From the NCBI RefSeq assembly GCF_000719265.1, contig NZ_JOFL01000008.1:218412-282411 (forward strand): a DNA stretch of 64,000 nt, written 5' to 3'. Both the position numbers and the translations under genes were made by a program. The notes beneath the pieces were generated by a model. It did not search any database, had not been told where the DNA came from, and saw only the letters and a list, made by a program, of their open reading frames with translations. Below are positions 27,961 to 36,247 of this stretch, piece after piece; the stretch's first letter is position 1; the number at the start of each line of letters is the position of its first letter. The stretch is from Streptomyces roseoverticillatus. GTDB lineage: Bacteria > Actinomycetota > Actinomycetes > Streptomycetales > Streptomycetaceae.

Positions 27961-28346
27961 CGGGCACCGCCGCCGCCTGCGGCAAGCCGGCGCGCGTCCG
28001 CCCGTACTCGCTGGCCGGCGGGCGCCCCCGCCGGTGCCGGCTGCTGCTCGTCGAGACCTTCGTGGCGGCCCTCGACGCGGACGGCACCGCCCCCGGCAGC
28101 GGCCCGGGGGCGGGCCCCCACCCGCGGGTCCCGCCCGAAGGCCGCGCCATCGTGGACCTGTGCCACCGGCTGCGGTCGGTCGCCGAGATCGCCGCGCTGC
28201 TGCGCATGCCGCTCGGCGCCGTACGGGTCCTCCTCCTCGAACTGGCCGAGCAGGGCAGGGTCCGCGTCTTCGACACCGCCCACGGCACCGGCCGGCCCGA
28301 CCGCGTGCTGCTCGAAAGGGTGCAAGGTGCGCTCCGCCGACTGTGA
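27957..28346 (+). CDS. cvnC: Conservon DUF742 protein CvnC
   Basis: The 129-residue DUF742 protein has VRPYSLAGGRPRR near the start and a winged-helix-like C-terminal half (EGRAIVDLCHRLRSVAEIAALLRMPLGAVRVLLLELAEQGRVRV). The PYxxTGGR-type N-terminal motif is the family mark. It overlaps both neighbours in the cvn operon. Its exact role in the complex is unknown; family members are proposed to bridge CvnB/CvnD to downstream targets. Confidence 0.9.
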   Translation: MTGTAAACGKPARVRPYSLAGGRPRRCRLLLVETFVAALDADGTAPGSGPGAGPHPRVPPEGRAIVDLCHRLRSVAEIAALLRMPLGAVRVLLLELAEQGRVRVFDTAHGTGRPDRVLLERVQGALRRL

Positions 28347-29085
28347 AGAAGACCCGGAACCCCGGCGCCCGGAACTGCGCGGCCCCGCCTTCGGCCCCGA
28401 GGCGGCCGCCCTGCCCGCGGTACCGGGCCGCCTGCCCGCCGGCCGCCCGGAGCCACCCGGTTCCCCGCCCCGCGCGGTGACGCTCGGCGCCGTCGCCGCC
28501 GACGACGCGCCGCGCCCCTGGCAGACCGACCGCACCCGCGCCCCCATCGCCACGAAGATCGTCGTGGCGGGCGGCTTCGGCGTCGGCAAGACCACCTTCG
28601 TCGGCTCCGTCTCGGAGATCACGCCGCTGCGCACCGAGGCCCTGATGACCGCCGCCGCGCGGGACGTCGACGACGCCACCGCCACCCCCGCCAAGCGGAC
28701 GACCACCGTCGCCATGGACTTCGGGCGGCTCACCCTCGACGCCGACCTCGTCCTCTACCTCTTCGGCACCCCCGGCCAGAAACGATTCTGGTTCATGTGG
28801 GACGACCTCGTGCGCGGCGCGATCGGCGCCGTCGTGCTGGCCGACACCCGGCGCCTCGCGGAGTCCTTCCCCGCCCTCGACTACTTCGAGACCGCCGGCC
28901 TGCCGTACGTCGTGGCGGTCAACCACTTCGAGGGCGCCGACCGCCACGCCCCCGAGGCCGTCCGCGAGGCGCTCGCGCTGCCGCCGCCCGTCCCGGTGGT
29001 GACCATGGACGCCCGGAAGCGGATCACGGTCGTCGACACCCTGCTGGCCCTCGTCGGCCGGGCGCTCGACACCCTGCCCGAGTGA
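28327..29085 (+). CDS. cvnD: Conservon small GTPase CvnD
   Basis: This 252-residue Ras-like GTPase has P-loop GGFGVGKTT, switch-region TTVAMDFG, G3-like FGTPGQKRFWFM and the NKxD-equivalent region VAVNHFEG. Asn-His replaces the canonical NKxD, as is common in this family. About 75 poorly conserved residues precede the P-loop, so translation could also begin later than the GTG at 28327. It overlaps the end of cvnC by 20 bases. It is the presumed switch of the conservon. Confidence 0.9.
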   Translation: MRSADCEEDPEPRRPELRGPAFGPEAAALPAVPGRLPAGRPEPPGSPPRAVTLGAVAADDAPRPWQTDRTRAPIATKIVVAGGFGVGKTTFVGSVSEITPLRTEALMTAAARDVDDATATPAKRTTTVAMDFGRLTLDADLVLYLFGTPGQKRFWFMWDDLVRGAIGAVVLADTRRLAESFPALDYFETAGLPYVVAVNHFEGADRHAPEAVREALALPPPVPVVTMDARKRITVVDTLLALVGRALDTLPE

Positions 29086-29095
29086 GGAGCGACCC

Positions 29096-30355
29096 GTGAG
29101 ACGGATCCTCATCGCCGGGGCCGGCCAGTCCGGCCTCCAGCTGGCCCTCGGCCTCCAGTTCCACGGCTACGACGTGACGCTGATGTCCAACCGCACCTCC
29201 GAAGAGATACGTTCCGGCCGGGTGATGTCCACCCAGTGCATGTTCCCCACGGCCCTGCGCCACGAGCACGAGCTCGGCCTCGGCTTCTGGGCGGCCGCCG
29301 CGCCGCGCATCGAGGGCGTCGGCGTCTCCGTCGCCGAGCCGGGAGCCGCCGCGGGCCCGCACCGGCGCTCCGTCGACTGGCTCGGCCGGCTCGGCGGCTG
29401 CGCCCAGTCCGTGGACCAGCGGCTGAAGATGTCCGGCTGGCTGGACACCTTCGCCGAGCGCGGCGGCCGGCTGGCCGTCCACGCCGCCGCGGTCTCCGAC
29501 CTGGACGCCCTCGCCGGCCACTACGACCTGGTGCTCGTCGCCACGGGCAAGGGCGAGCTCGCGGAGCTCTTCGACCGCGACCCCGCCGGCTCCCCGTACA
29601 CGGTCCCGCAGCGCGCCCTGGCCGTCGCCTACGTGCACGGGCTCGGCCCGCGCCCCGAGCACCCGGACACCGAAGCGGTGCGCTGCAACCTCGTGCCCGG
29701 CGCGGGGGAGCTGTTCGTGCTGCCGACGCTCACCGTCTCCGGCCGCGCCGACGTCCTGTTCTGGGAGGCCGTGCCGGACGGGCCCCTGGACGCCTTCCAG
29801 GACCAGCCCGGCCCCGGCGAGCACCTGGCGCGGACCCTGGAGCTGATGGAGACCTACGTTCCCTGGGAGTACGCACGGGCCACCCGCGTCGAGCTCACCG
29901 ACGCGCAGGCCACCCTGGCCGGCCGCTACACCCCGGCCGTGCGCGACCCCGTCGGCCGGCTGCCCTCCGGCGGGCTCGTCCTCGGGGTCGCCGACGCGGT
30001 CGTGGCCGACGACCCCGTCACCGGGCAGGGCGCCAACTCCGCCGCCAAGTGCGCCGCCGCCTACCTCGCCGCGATCGTCCGGCACGGCGAGCGGCCCTTC
30101 GACGAGGCGTGGATGCGGGCGGCGTTCGCCGGCCACTGGGTCTCGGCGCGGCACACCACCGCCTGGACCAACGCGATGCTCGCGCCGCGCCAGCCCGCGC
30201 ACGTGCGGGAGCTCCTGGAAGCGGCGGGCCGGCACCAGGCCCTCGCCGATCGCATCGCCGGCGGCTTCGACGACCCGGAGGACTTCGCGGAGTACTTCTA
30301 CGACGCGCGGGACGCGCAGGCGTGCGTGGCGGCCCTGGCCGGGGAGCCGGCGTGA
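29096..30355 (+). CDS. Styrene/indole-monooxygenase-like FAD-dependent oxidoreductase (StyA family)
   Basis: This 419-residue flavoprotein has a Rossmann motif at the very start (ILIAGAGQSGLQLALGL), a StyA-type N-terminal block with MSTQCMF, SVDQRLKMSGWLD, and the FAD-ribityl region GVADAVVADDPVTGQGANSAAKCAAAYL. The family oxidises styrene or indole with FADH2 supplied by a separate reductase. No reductase gene is seen nearby. It starts 10 bases after cvnD and so belongs to the conservon operon, in the place where other conservons carry cytochromes P450. The link suggests it is an output of the signalling complex (inference). Confidence 0.85.
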   Translation: MRRILIAGAGQSGLQLALGLQFHGYDVTLMSNRTSEEIRSGRVMSTQCMFPTALRHEHELGLGFWAAAAPRIEGVGVSVAEPGAAAGPHRRSVDWLGRLGGCAQSVDQRLKMSGWLDTFAERGGRLAVHAAAVSDLDALAGHYDLVLVATGKGELAELFDRDPAGSPYTVPQRALAVAYVHGLGPRPEHPDTEAVRCNLVPGAGELFVLPTLTVSGRADVLFWEAVPDGPLDAFQDQPGPGEHLARTLELMETYVPWEYARATRVELTDAQATLAGRYTPAVRDPVGRLPSGGLVLGVADAVVADDPVTGQGANSAAKCAAAYLAAIVRHGERPFDEAWMRAAFAGHWVSARHTTAWTNAMLAPRQPAHVRELLEAAGRHQALADRIAGGFDDPEDFAEYFYDARDAQACVAALAGEPA

Positions 30356-30383
30356 GGCCGCCGGGTCGCCCGGCCCCGCCGGT

Positions 30384-31529
30384 CTACGACGGGGCCGACG
30401 CCGACCCGTAGCCCGCGTCGGAGCCGTACGCGGCGCCCTCCGGCAGCGGCGGCAGCTCGTACTTCCGCAGCGGCGCCTCGCCCGCGTCCGGGCGGACCGC
30501 CCCGAGCAGCGGGTTGGCGGCGATCGGCGAGACCTTCACGCTGCCGCCCGGCCGCGGCGCCTGCATCACCAGGCCGTTGCCGATGTAGAGCGCGACGTGC
30601 GTCGCCCCCTCGAAGTAGAGCACCAGGTCGCCCGGGCGCAGCTCGTCGAGGGCCACCCGCGGCAGGCTCTTCCACTGCTCCTGGCTCGTGCGCGGGATGA
30701 CGTCGCCCGCGTGGGCCCAGGCCTGTGAGGTGAGCCCCGAGCAGTCGAAGGCGTCCGGCCCGGCCGCGCCCCACACGTACGGCTTGCCGAACTGCTCGAA
30801 CGCGTAGGCGATGGCCTTGCGGCCCGCGGCGGACGGCCTGGTCGAGCCGCTCAGCCGGCCCGAGGAGAGCAGCGCGCGCTGGGCCTCGCCGATGTTCTTC
30901 TGCTCCAGGCGCTGGATGTCGGCGAGCTGGTTGCCGGTCAGCGACGCCAGCATCTTCTCGACGTCGCCGAGGCTCCGCTTGACCTTGTCGCGCTGCTGCT
31001 TCTGCTTCGCGGCCAGCACCTGCTGCTCGTTGAGGGCCTCGCGCGCCTTGACCGCCAGGTCCGAGGCGCGCTTCTCGTCCTTCGTGAGGCGGCCGACCGT
31101 GGCCGCCCGCTGGCCCGCCGCCCGCTGGATCTGGTGACCCCGGTCGAGCGCCTGCTGCGGGTCGCCGCTGAGGAGCACGGAGACGTACGGGGCGAGGGTG
31201 CCGCTCGTGCCCTGGTACTGCTCCCGGGCGAGCCGCCCGGCCGCGTCGCGGCTGCCGGTGAGGGCGACGCGGGCGGTCGCGAGCTGCTCGTTGAGCCCGT
31301 CCACCCGCTTGTGCTGCGTCTTCAGCTTCTCCTCGGTCGCGTTGTACGTCTCGGTGGCCTCCTCGGCCTTCCGGTAGAGCGTCTGGAGGCGGGTGAGCAG
31401 GGTGTGGACGGACGGCTGGTCGGGCGGGGCCGCGGGGGCGGCCGCCGCCGGGGGCGGGGGCAGTGCGAGCGACGCGGCGCCGGCCATCAGCGCCGCCGTG
31501 CAGACAGAACGCACGAACCGTCCTGACAC
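30384..31529 (-). CDS. Secreted NlpC/P60 peptidoglycan endopeptidase with coiled-coil domain
   Basis: This 381-residue secreted protein resembles the RipA/RpfC group. A signal peptide (VRSVCTAALMAGAASLAL...AAAAPA) leads to a coiled-coil region (about 45-230), which in relatives regulates the enzyme, and then a C-terminal NlpC/P60 domain. Cys lies in DAFDCSGLTSQAW, His in GATHVALYIG, and a third polar residue follows. It cleaves gamma-D-Glu-diaminopimelate bonds in stem peptides. The GTG start at 31529 has GGAGGTGA four bases upstream. It is convergent with the conservon operon. Confidence 0.92.
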   Translation of the reverse strand: MSGRFVRSVCTAALMAGAASLALPPPPAAAAPAAPPDQPSVHTLLTRLQTLYRKAEEATETYNATEEKLKTQHKRVDGLNEQLATARVALTGSRDAAGRLAREQYQGTSGTLAPYVSVLLSGDPQQALDRGHQIQRAAGQRAATVGRLTKDEKRASDLAVKAREALNEQQVLAAKQKQQRDKVKRSLGDVEKMLASLTGNQLADIQRLEQKNIGEAQRALLSSGRLSGSTRPSAAGRKAIAYAFEQFGKPYVWGAAGPDAFDCSGLTSQAWAHAGDVIPRTSQEQWKSLPRVALDELRPGDLVLYFEGATHVALYIGNGLVMQAPRPGGSVKVSPIAANPLLGAVRPDAGEAPLRKYELPPLPEGAAYGSDAGYGSASAPS

Positions 31530-31740
31530 GAGCTCACCTCCGGTGTGGGGCGTGATCGTTTTGCCCAGGGAGGATCGTGCCACGTGCGGTCCTACTTATG
31601 GGAGCGCTGTGGGCGAATCCGCCTAACCCGCTCACTCCATGGATGCCGGGCCGTCACCCGGCCGGCGGCCGGGCCGCACCCGTGTGCCCCGGATGCGGCC
31701 GGGAGGCGCCCTTGCGGCGGGCGGCGGCTTCCCGGCGGCG

Positions 31741-32007
31741 TCAGCGTTTCGTCCAGGGCCACTTCAGGCTCCGGTCCGGCCGGCGCCCCTCCGGGTCGTA
31801 CACGTACTTCCAGCCCTTGTGCAGCCCCAGGCGGCGCGTCGTGCCCGCCTGGACCCGGTGGTAGACCAGGACCGTCGGCGCCCCGCCGTGCTCGTCCGGC
31901 ACCGGCACCTCGTAGACCTTCGGCGGATGCCCGGTGTGTCCCAGCAGTACCGGCAGTACGCGCCCGTCCAGGGGGCCGCCCTCGAAGGGCGTATTTTCGC
32001 TTCTCAC
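31741..32007 (-). CDS. Small conserved hypothetical protein
   Basis: Unrecognised 88-residue soluble protein reading [21 protein letters not shown], then a [11 protein letters not shown] strand, VLVYHRVQA and a basic end LKWPWTKR. The EGGPLDG motif and the tyrosine-rich end recur in small actinobacterial proteins of unknown role. GTG start at 32007. It follows the TetR gene by only 14 bases on the same strand, so they are probably co-transcribed. Confidence 0.65.
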   Translation of the reverse strand: MRSENTPFEGGPLDGRVLPVLLGHTGHPPKVYEVPVPDEHGGAPTVLVYHRVQAGTTRRLGLHKGWKYVYDPEGRRPDRSLKWPWTKR

Positions 32008-32021
32008 GCCCCCAGTCTCCG

Positions 32022-32807
32022 TCAGACGCGCGCCCCGCCCGCGGACGTAGCCGAGGGGAGCAGGTGCGCCGCGTCCGAGACCACCGGGAGGACCTGGCTG
32101 GCCAGGCGCCCCACGGGCCCGTCCGCACCCTCCAGGGCAAGTGCGGCGCGGGCGGCCCCGGCCGTCTGCGGGTCGCTCGCCGACGTGGCCGTCAGGAGCG
32201 CCACGAAGTGGTCGACCAGCCAGTCACGCAGCTCGTGCACCGGGGGCTGCTTGTCCTCGTCCAGCCAGATCAGGGACGCCGCCTCCACGGCCGTGATCCA
32301 CGTCCGGACCATCATGCGCAGCCGGGGCCCGGGCTCCGGCACCTGCAAGTGCTTGAGGATCTGTGCGGCGGCCGCCCGCCGCACCCCGTCCACGATCGCG
32401 CCCGTGCGGGAGGTCTCGGCGACGCTGCCGCCCTGCAGCAGCGCGCTGAACCCGGCGTCGTGCTCGTCCACGAACGCCAGGTAGCGGTCGAGGGCGGCGG
32501 CCAGGCGGCCCGTGAGGGGCCCGGTCTGCGGCTCGGCGAAGCACAGCTCCAGGTCGTCGGCGGCGCTGCGCAGCGCCGTCTCGTACAGCTGGGGCTTGCC
32601 GCCGGGGAAGTAGCGGTACACGAGCGGCCTCGACACCTTGGCGGCCGCCGCCACGTCGTCCAGGGAGACGTCCTCGGGCGCGTGGTGCGCGAAGAGGACG
32701 AGGGCGGCGGAGATCAGCTGGGTGCGGCGTTCCTCGACGCTGAGCCTGCGGTACGCGGGGCGGGCGGACGGAGTCGGTGCTGCCGGGGCGGTTCCGCTGC
32801 CGTTCAT
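32022..32807 (-). CDS. TetR family transcriptional regulator
   Basis: The protein has about 261 residues: an N-terminal HTH ([53 protein letters not shown]) and a helical ligand domain of about 160 residues. ATG start at 32807; the frame continues upstream, but the extension is proline/arginine-rich and unlikely. It lies directly downstream of the AurF-like diiron gene on the same strand and may regulate it. Confidence 0.9.
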   Translation of the reverse strand: MNGSGTAPAAPTPSARPAYRRLSVEERRTQLISAALVLFAHHAPEDVSLDDVAAAAKVSRPLVYRYFPGGKPQLYETALRSAADDLELCFAEPQTGPLTGRLAAALDRYLAFVDEHDAGFSALLQGGSVAETSRTGAIVDGVRRAAAAQILKHLQVPEPGPRLRMMVRTWITAVEAASLIWLDEDKQPPVHELRDWLVDHFVALLTATSASDPQTAGAARAALALEGADGPVGRLASQVLPVVSDAAHLLPSATSAGGARV

Positions 32808-32892
32808 GCAGGCAGCGTAACGGGAGGGTGCGGGGCGGCGGTGGTACGGACCCGGCGCGGGGCGGCGGTTGCGGCCCGGCGGCACGGGCCGT

Positions 32893-33825
32893 TCAGGCCA
32901 GCAGGCCCGAGCTGCGCCACAGGCGGCGGCCGGCGCCCCGCAGGACGCCGATGTCGCCCAGGAAGCCGGTGAGCCTCTCGGCGCCGGTCCGCATCACCTC
33001 GCGCCGGTGCCCGCTCGCCCGGACCTGGGCGACGGCCTCGCGGCGGTCCAGGCCCACGTTCGTGTAGACGGCCGGGTTGACGAAGGCGACGGAGAAGACC
33101 CGGGCCGCCTCGCCGCAGCTGAGTCTCGTCAGGGACGCCTCCCAGCGCGGGCAGCCCACCATCTGGCGGCGCAGCTCCTCGCGCGCGTACCGGACGTGGC
33201 GGGCCTCCTCCACCACGTGGATGCGGGTGACGCCGCGGACCAGCGGCTGCACCCGCTCGTCGGGGAAGGTGAGGCGCTGCATGTAGTCGAGGATCTCCTC
33301 GCCGAGCAGCGTGCAGGCGAACGAACCCGGCGTGGTGGACACGGTCTTGAGGACGCGCGCGAGGTTGTGGTGCAGCGGGGACACGGGGTACGCGGGGGCG
33401 CCGCCGCGCTCGATCAGCCGGGCGAACATCTTCGAGTGCCGGCACTCGTCGGCGATCTCGGTGAGCGCGTAGCGGACGTGCGCGCTGGTGGCGGGCTTGT
33501 CGTAGACGTGCCGGACCAGCAGCTGCATCAGGATGAGCTCGAACCAGATGCCGAGCGAGGCGAGCGAGGCGGCCTCGTGCCGGGAGAGCTCGATGCGCTG
33601 CTCCTCGGACATCGTGCGCCACAGCGGGGTGTCGTAGAGGGAGAGCAGCTCGGGCGGCCAGAACCACTTGCCGTCCTCCAGGGGCGCGTCCCAGTCGAGT
33701 TCCGTGTCCGGATCGAAGGAGTGCCTGGCGGAGGACTCCAGCAGCCTGAGGGCGACCTGTTCGCGGTCCTTGAGCGGCCCGAGCGCGTCCCGAAGCGGGC
33801 TGACTACAGGGTTACTTGGGGTCAC
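32893..33825 (-). CDS. AurF-like diiron oxygenase (ferritin-like)
   Basis: Soluble 310-residue protein with two iron-binding helices marked by EIADECRHSKMFARLIE and HVVEEARHVRYAREEL (the EX2H-type motif twice). An upstream helix carries ELSRHEAASLASLGIWFELILMQ and another has LLGEEILDYM. This matches the AurF/CmlI-like p-aminobenzoate N-oxygenase family, in which a diiron centre oxidises amines. Start taken at the GTG at 33825; the frame is open further but without coding character. It is followed by the TetR gene and is divergent from another diiron gene. Confidence 0.83.
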   Translation of the reverse strand: MTPSNPVVSPLRDALGPLKDREQVALRLLESSARHSFDPDTELDWDAPLEDGKWFWPPELLSLYDTPLWRTMSEEQRIELSRHEAASLASLGIWFELILMQLLVRHVYDKPATSAHVRYALTEIADECRHSKMFARLIERGGAPAYPVSPLHHNLARVLKTVSTTPGSFACTLLGEEILDYMQRLTFPDERVQPLVRGVTRIHVVEEARHVRYAREELRRQMVGCPRWEASLTRLSCGEAARVFSVAFVNPAVYTNVGLDRREAVAQVRASGHRREVMRTGAERLTGFLGDIGVLRGAGRRLWRSSGLLA

Positions 33826-33947
33826 ACCCTTATGAGACTGCCTGTCAGCAAGCGCGTCAATCCTTTCGGGTGAGTTGATGAAGGATCGTTGACCCGGCGG
33901 TAACCGGCGTGTGAGCCTGCCATGGGGACCGGCGGGGCCGGTGGCCC

Positions 33948-33981
33948 GGGGGAACCTGTGGTCCGGGGGAACTTGTGGTCC
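33948..33981. repeat. Tandem 17-bp repeat between divergent diiron genes
   Basis: GGGGGAACCTGTGGTCC is followed directly by GGGGGAACTTGTGGTCC (one difference). The pair lies 30 bases before the start of the ferritin-like gene at 34012 and could be a regulator site or part of its leader. Confidence 0.6.
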
Positions 33982-34011
33982 GGTGATACGGGCAGAGGAC
34001 GGGAGACGCCG

Positions 34012-35244
34012 ATGGCGACGCGCAACCTCTACGCACATGACCCCGGCGACCCCGGCTGGACGGTGCCGGCCACGGGCGCCGCCCGCTTCAGCTGGGAGGC
34101 CATGTACCCCGGCCAGGAGAACGGCACGGGCAGGGACCGGCTGCTGGCCCTCTACCAGAAGGGCAAGGACAAGCAGTGGGATGCGGACAAGCGCATCGAC
34201 TGGACCCTGCCCGTCGACCCGTACGACCCGCTCGGCCTGCCCGACGAGACCAGCCCGCTCCACGGCACCCCGTACTGGGACCGCATGAGCGACAAGGACA
34301 AGGGCGAGCTGCGGCGCAACTACACGGCCTGGCAGTTCAGCCAGTTCCTCCACGGCGAGCAGGGCGCGATGGTCTGCGCCGCCCGCATCGTGGAGTCCGT
34401 GCCGGACCTGGACGCCAAGTTCTACTCCGCCACCCAGACGATGGACGAAGCCCGCCACGCCGAGCTCTACGGCCGCTTCCTCCACGAGAAGATCGGCCTG
34501 CTCTACCCCATAGACGACAACCTGCAGGCGCTGCTGGGCGACACCTTGCGCGACTCCCGCTGGGACATGCCGTACCTCGGCATGCAGGTGCTCATCGAGG
34601 GCCTGGCCCTCGCCGCCTTCGGCATGCTGCGCGACATCACGGACAAGCCGCTGCCGAAGCAGATCCTCGCTTACGTCATGCAGGACGAGGCCCGGCACGT
34701 CGCCTTCGGCCGCATGGCGCTGCGCGACTACTACCGGCAGCTGTCGCGCGCCGAGCTGCGCGAGCGCGAGGAGTTCGTCATCGAGGGCTGCTATCTGATG
34801 CGCGACCGGCTGCGGGGCGAGGTCGTCCTCACCGACTTCGGTCTCCCCCTGGACGAGGCCGTCAGGCTGAGCGAGGAGTCCGAATACCTGCGGGTCTTCC
34901 GGAAGTTGCTGTTCTCGCGCATCGTGCCGTGCGTCAAGGACATCGGGCTGTGGGGCGAGCGGCTGCAGCGGGCGTACGTCGGCATGGGCGTGCTGGAGCT
35001 GGGCGACGCGAGCCTGGACCTGCTGATGGCGCAGGACGAGGAGATCGCCGAGAAGCTCGACGCGCGGCGCTTCGCGGAGGAGGAGGCCGCGCGGAAGGGG
35101 GAGGTCGCGGAGGCGATCGCTGCTGGTGCGGGAGAGGTCGCCACTGGTGCGGGAGAGGGCCCCGCTGATGGGGGAGGGATCCCCGCCGGTGCGGGAGAGA
35201 TCGCCGCTGGTGCGGGAGGGGCTGCCGAAACGCGGGAAGTGTGA
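34012..35244 (+). CDS. Ferritin-like diiron domain protein
   Basis: The 410-residue protein has two iron-ligand motifs, QTMDEARHAELYGRFLHEK and VMQDEARHVAFGRMALRDYY. Additional Glu residues sit in QFSQFLHGEQGAM and VLIEGLALAAFGM, giving a complete ferritin-like diiron four-helix bundle related to ribonucleotide-reductase R2-like oxidases. The last 45 residues are an odd Gly/Ala repeat (GAGEVATGAGEG, AGAGEIAAGAGG), perhaps a flexible tail. ATG at 34012 has GGGAG seven bases upstream. It is divergent from the AurF-like gene. Confidence 0.82.
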   Translation: MATRNLYAHDPGDPGWTVPATGAARFSWEAMYPGQENGTGRDRLLALYQKGKDKQWDADKRIDWTLPVDPYDPLGLPDETSPLHGTPYWDRMSDKDKGELRRNYTAWQFSQFLHGEQGAMVCAARIVESVPDLDAKFYSATQTMDEARHAELYGRFLHEKIGLLYPIDDNLQALLGDTLRDSRWDMPYLGMQVLIEGLALAAFGMLRDITDKPLPKQILAYVMQDEARHVAFGRMALRDYYRQLSRAELREREEFVIEGCYLMRDRLRGEVVLTDFGLPLDEAVRLSEESEYLRVFRKLLFSRIVPCVKDIGLWGERLQRAYVGMGVLELGDASLDLLMAQDEEIAEKLDARRFAEEEAARKGEVAEAIAAGAGEVATGAGEGPADGGGIPAGAGEIAAGAGGAAETREV

Positions 35245-35357
35245 GTCACCGCAAGGGACTTGCAGGCCTTGAGGGCTGATGTCCTTCTTCGAACCCTCTT
35301 GGGAACCTTCCTTTCGGTATGGACGTCTTCGGGTGCACACCGAGGGAGGGGACGCTC

Positions 35358-36188
35358 ATGGCACGACCGGCCGCTCGGAGGAACCGGCACCTCGTCGTCG
35401 CGACGGCGTCGGCGATGGCGCTCTTCGCCACGATATCCGGCTGCGTGGCCATGGCCACGGAGGACCCGGGGTCGGGCGCGGGCCCGAGCAACAGCAGCGG
35501 AGGCAGCGGAAGTTCAGGCAGCGGGGACAAGGGGAGGTCTCCCGGCGCGGCATCCTCCGGCGCGGCGACGCCGCCGGCACGGGTGTCGGCCGAGATCACG
35601 CACGAGAGCGAGGACCCAGGAAAAACGGTCAACCTGACCATCGACGACGGGCCCGAGCCCGGCTGGACGGTCAAGGTCCTCGACCTGCTCAAGAAGTACG
35701 ACGCGAAGGCGACGTTCTGCATCATCGGGTCGCGGGCCCAGGAGTACCCCGACCTCGTGAAGAAGGTCGCCGCGGCCGGCCACCGGCTGTGCGACCACTC
35801 CGTCGACCACAACACCGCCATGGACAAGCGCGCCGAGTCCTACCAGGAACAGCAGGTCCTCGACGCCCGGAAGTCGATCGAGAAGGCGGCGGGGGACGGC
35901 GCCAGGGTGCTCTACTACCGGGCCCCGGGCGGCGCCTTCACCCCGTACAGCCGTGAGGTCGCCGCGTCGCACGGCATGCGCCCCCTCGGCTGGAACATCG
36001 ACACCCACGACTGGCAGAACCCCGGCGTCGACCGCATCGTCGACACGGTGAAGAAGGGCATGAAGGAGGGCCCGACGGTGCTCTTCCACGACGGCGGCGG
36101 CAACCGCGGCCAGACGGTGGCGGCGCTGGAGAGGCTGCTGCCGTGGTTCAAGGAGCAGGGATACAAGTTCAGCTACCCGAAGATCTGA
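35358..36188 (+). CDS. Polysaccharide deacetylase lipoprotein (NodB/CE4 family)
   Basis: This 276-residue exported lipoprotein has a signal peptide ending in the lipobox TISGC, a Gly/Ser-rich spacer, and then a CE4 domain: TIDDGPEPGWT with the catalytic base Asp, DHSVDHNTAMDK with the two metal histidines, RAPGGAF, and VLFHDGGGNRGQT with the catalytic His. Such enzymes remove acetyl groups from peptidoglycan or chitin-type sugars outside the membrane. Start at the ATG following GAGGGAGGGG; the longer frame from 35319 would disrupt the signal peptide. Confidence 0.92.
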   Translation: MARPAARRNRHLVVATASAMALFATISGCVAMATEDPGSGAGPSNSSGGSGSSGSGDKGRSPGAASSGAATPPARVSAEITHESEDPGKTVNLTIDDGPEPGWTVKVLDLLKKYDAKATFCIIGSRAQEYPDLVKKVAAAGHRLCDHSVDHNTAMDKRAESYQEQQVLDARKSIEKAAGDGARVLYYRAPGGAFTPYSREVAASHGMRPLGWNIDTHDWQNPGVDRIVDTVKKGMKEGPTVLFHDGGGNRGQTVAALERLLPWFKEQGYKFSYPKI

Positions 36189-36247
36189 AGGGGCCTTTCG
36201 GCCTTTCGGCCGCCGGCGAGGACCTGCCGGCGAAGCGCGGCCAGGAC

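Noticed and set aside
31530..31740. ydaO (cyclic-di-AMP) riboswitch upstream of the NlpC/P60 gene
   Set aside because: Such riboswitches often precede cell-wall hydrolases in Streptomyces, but the conserved core sequence elements are not visible here.
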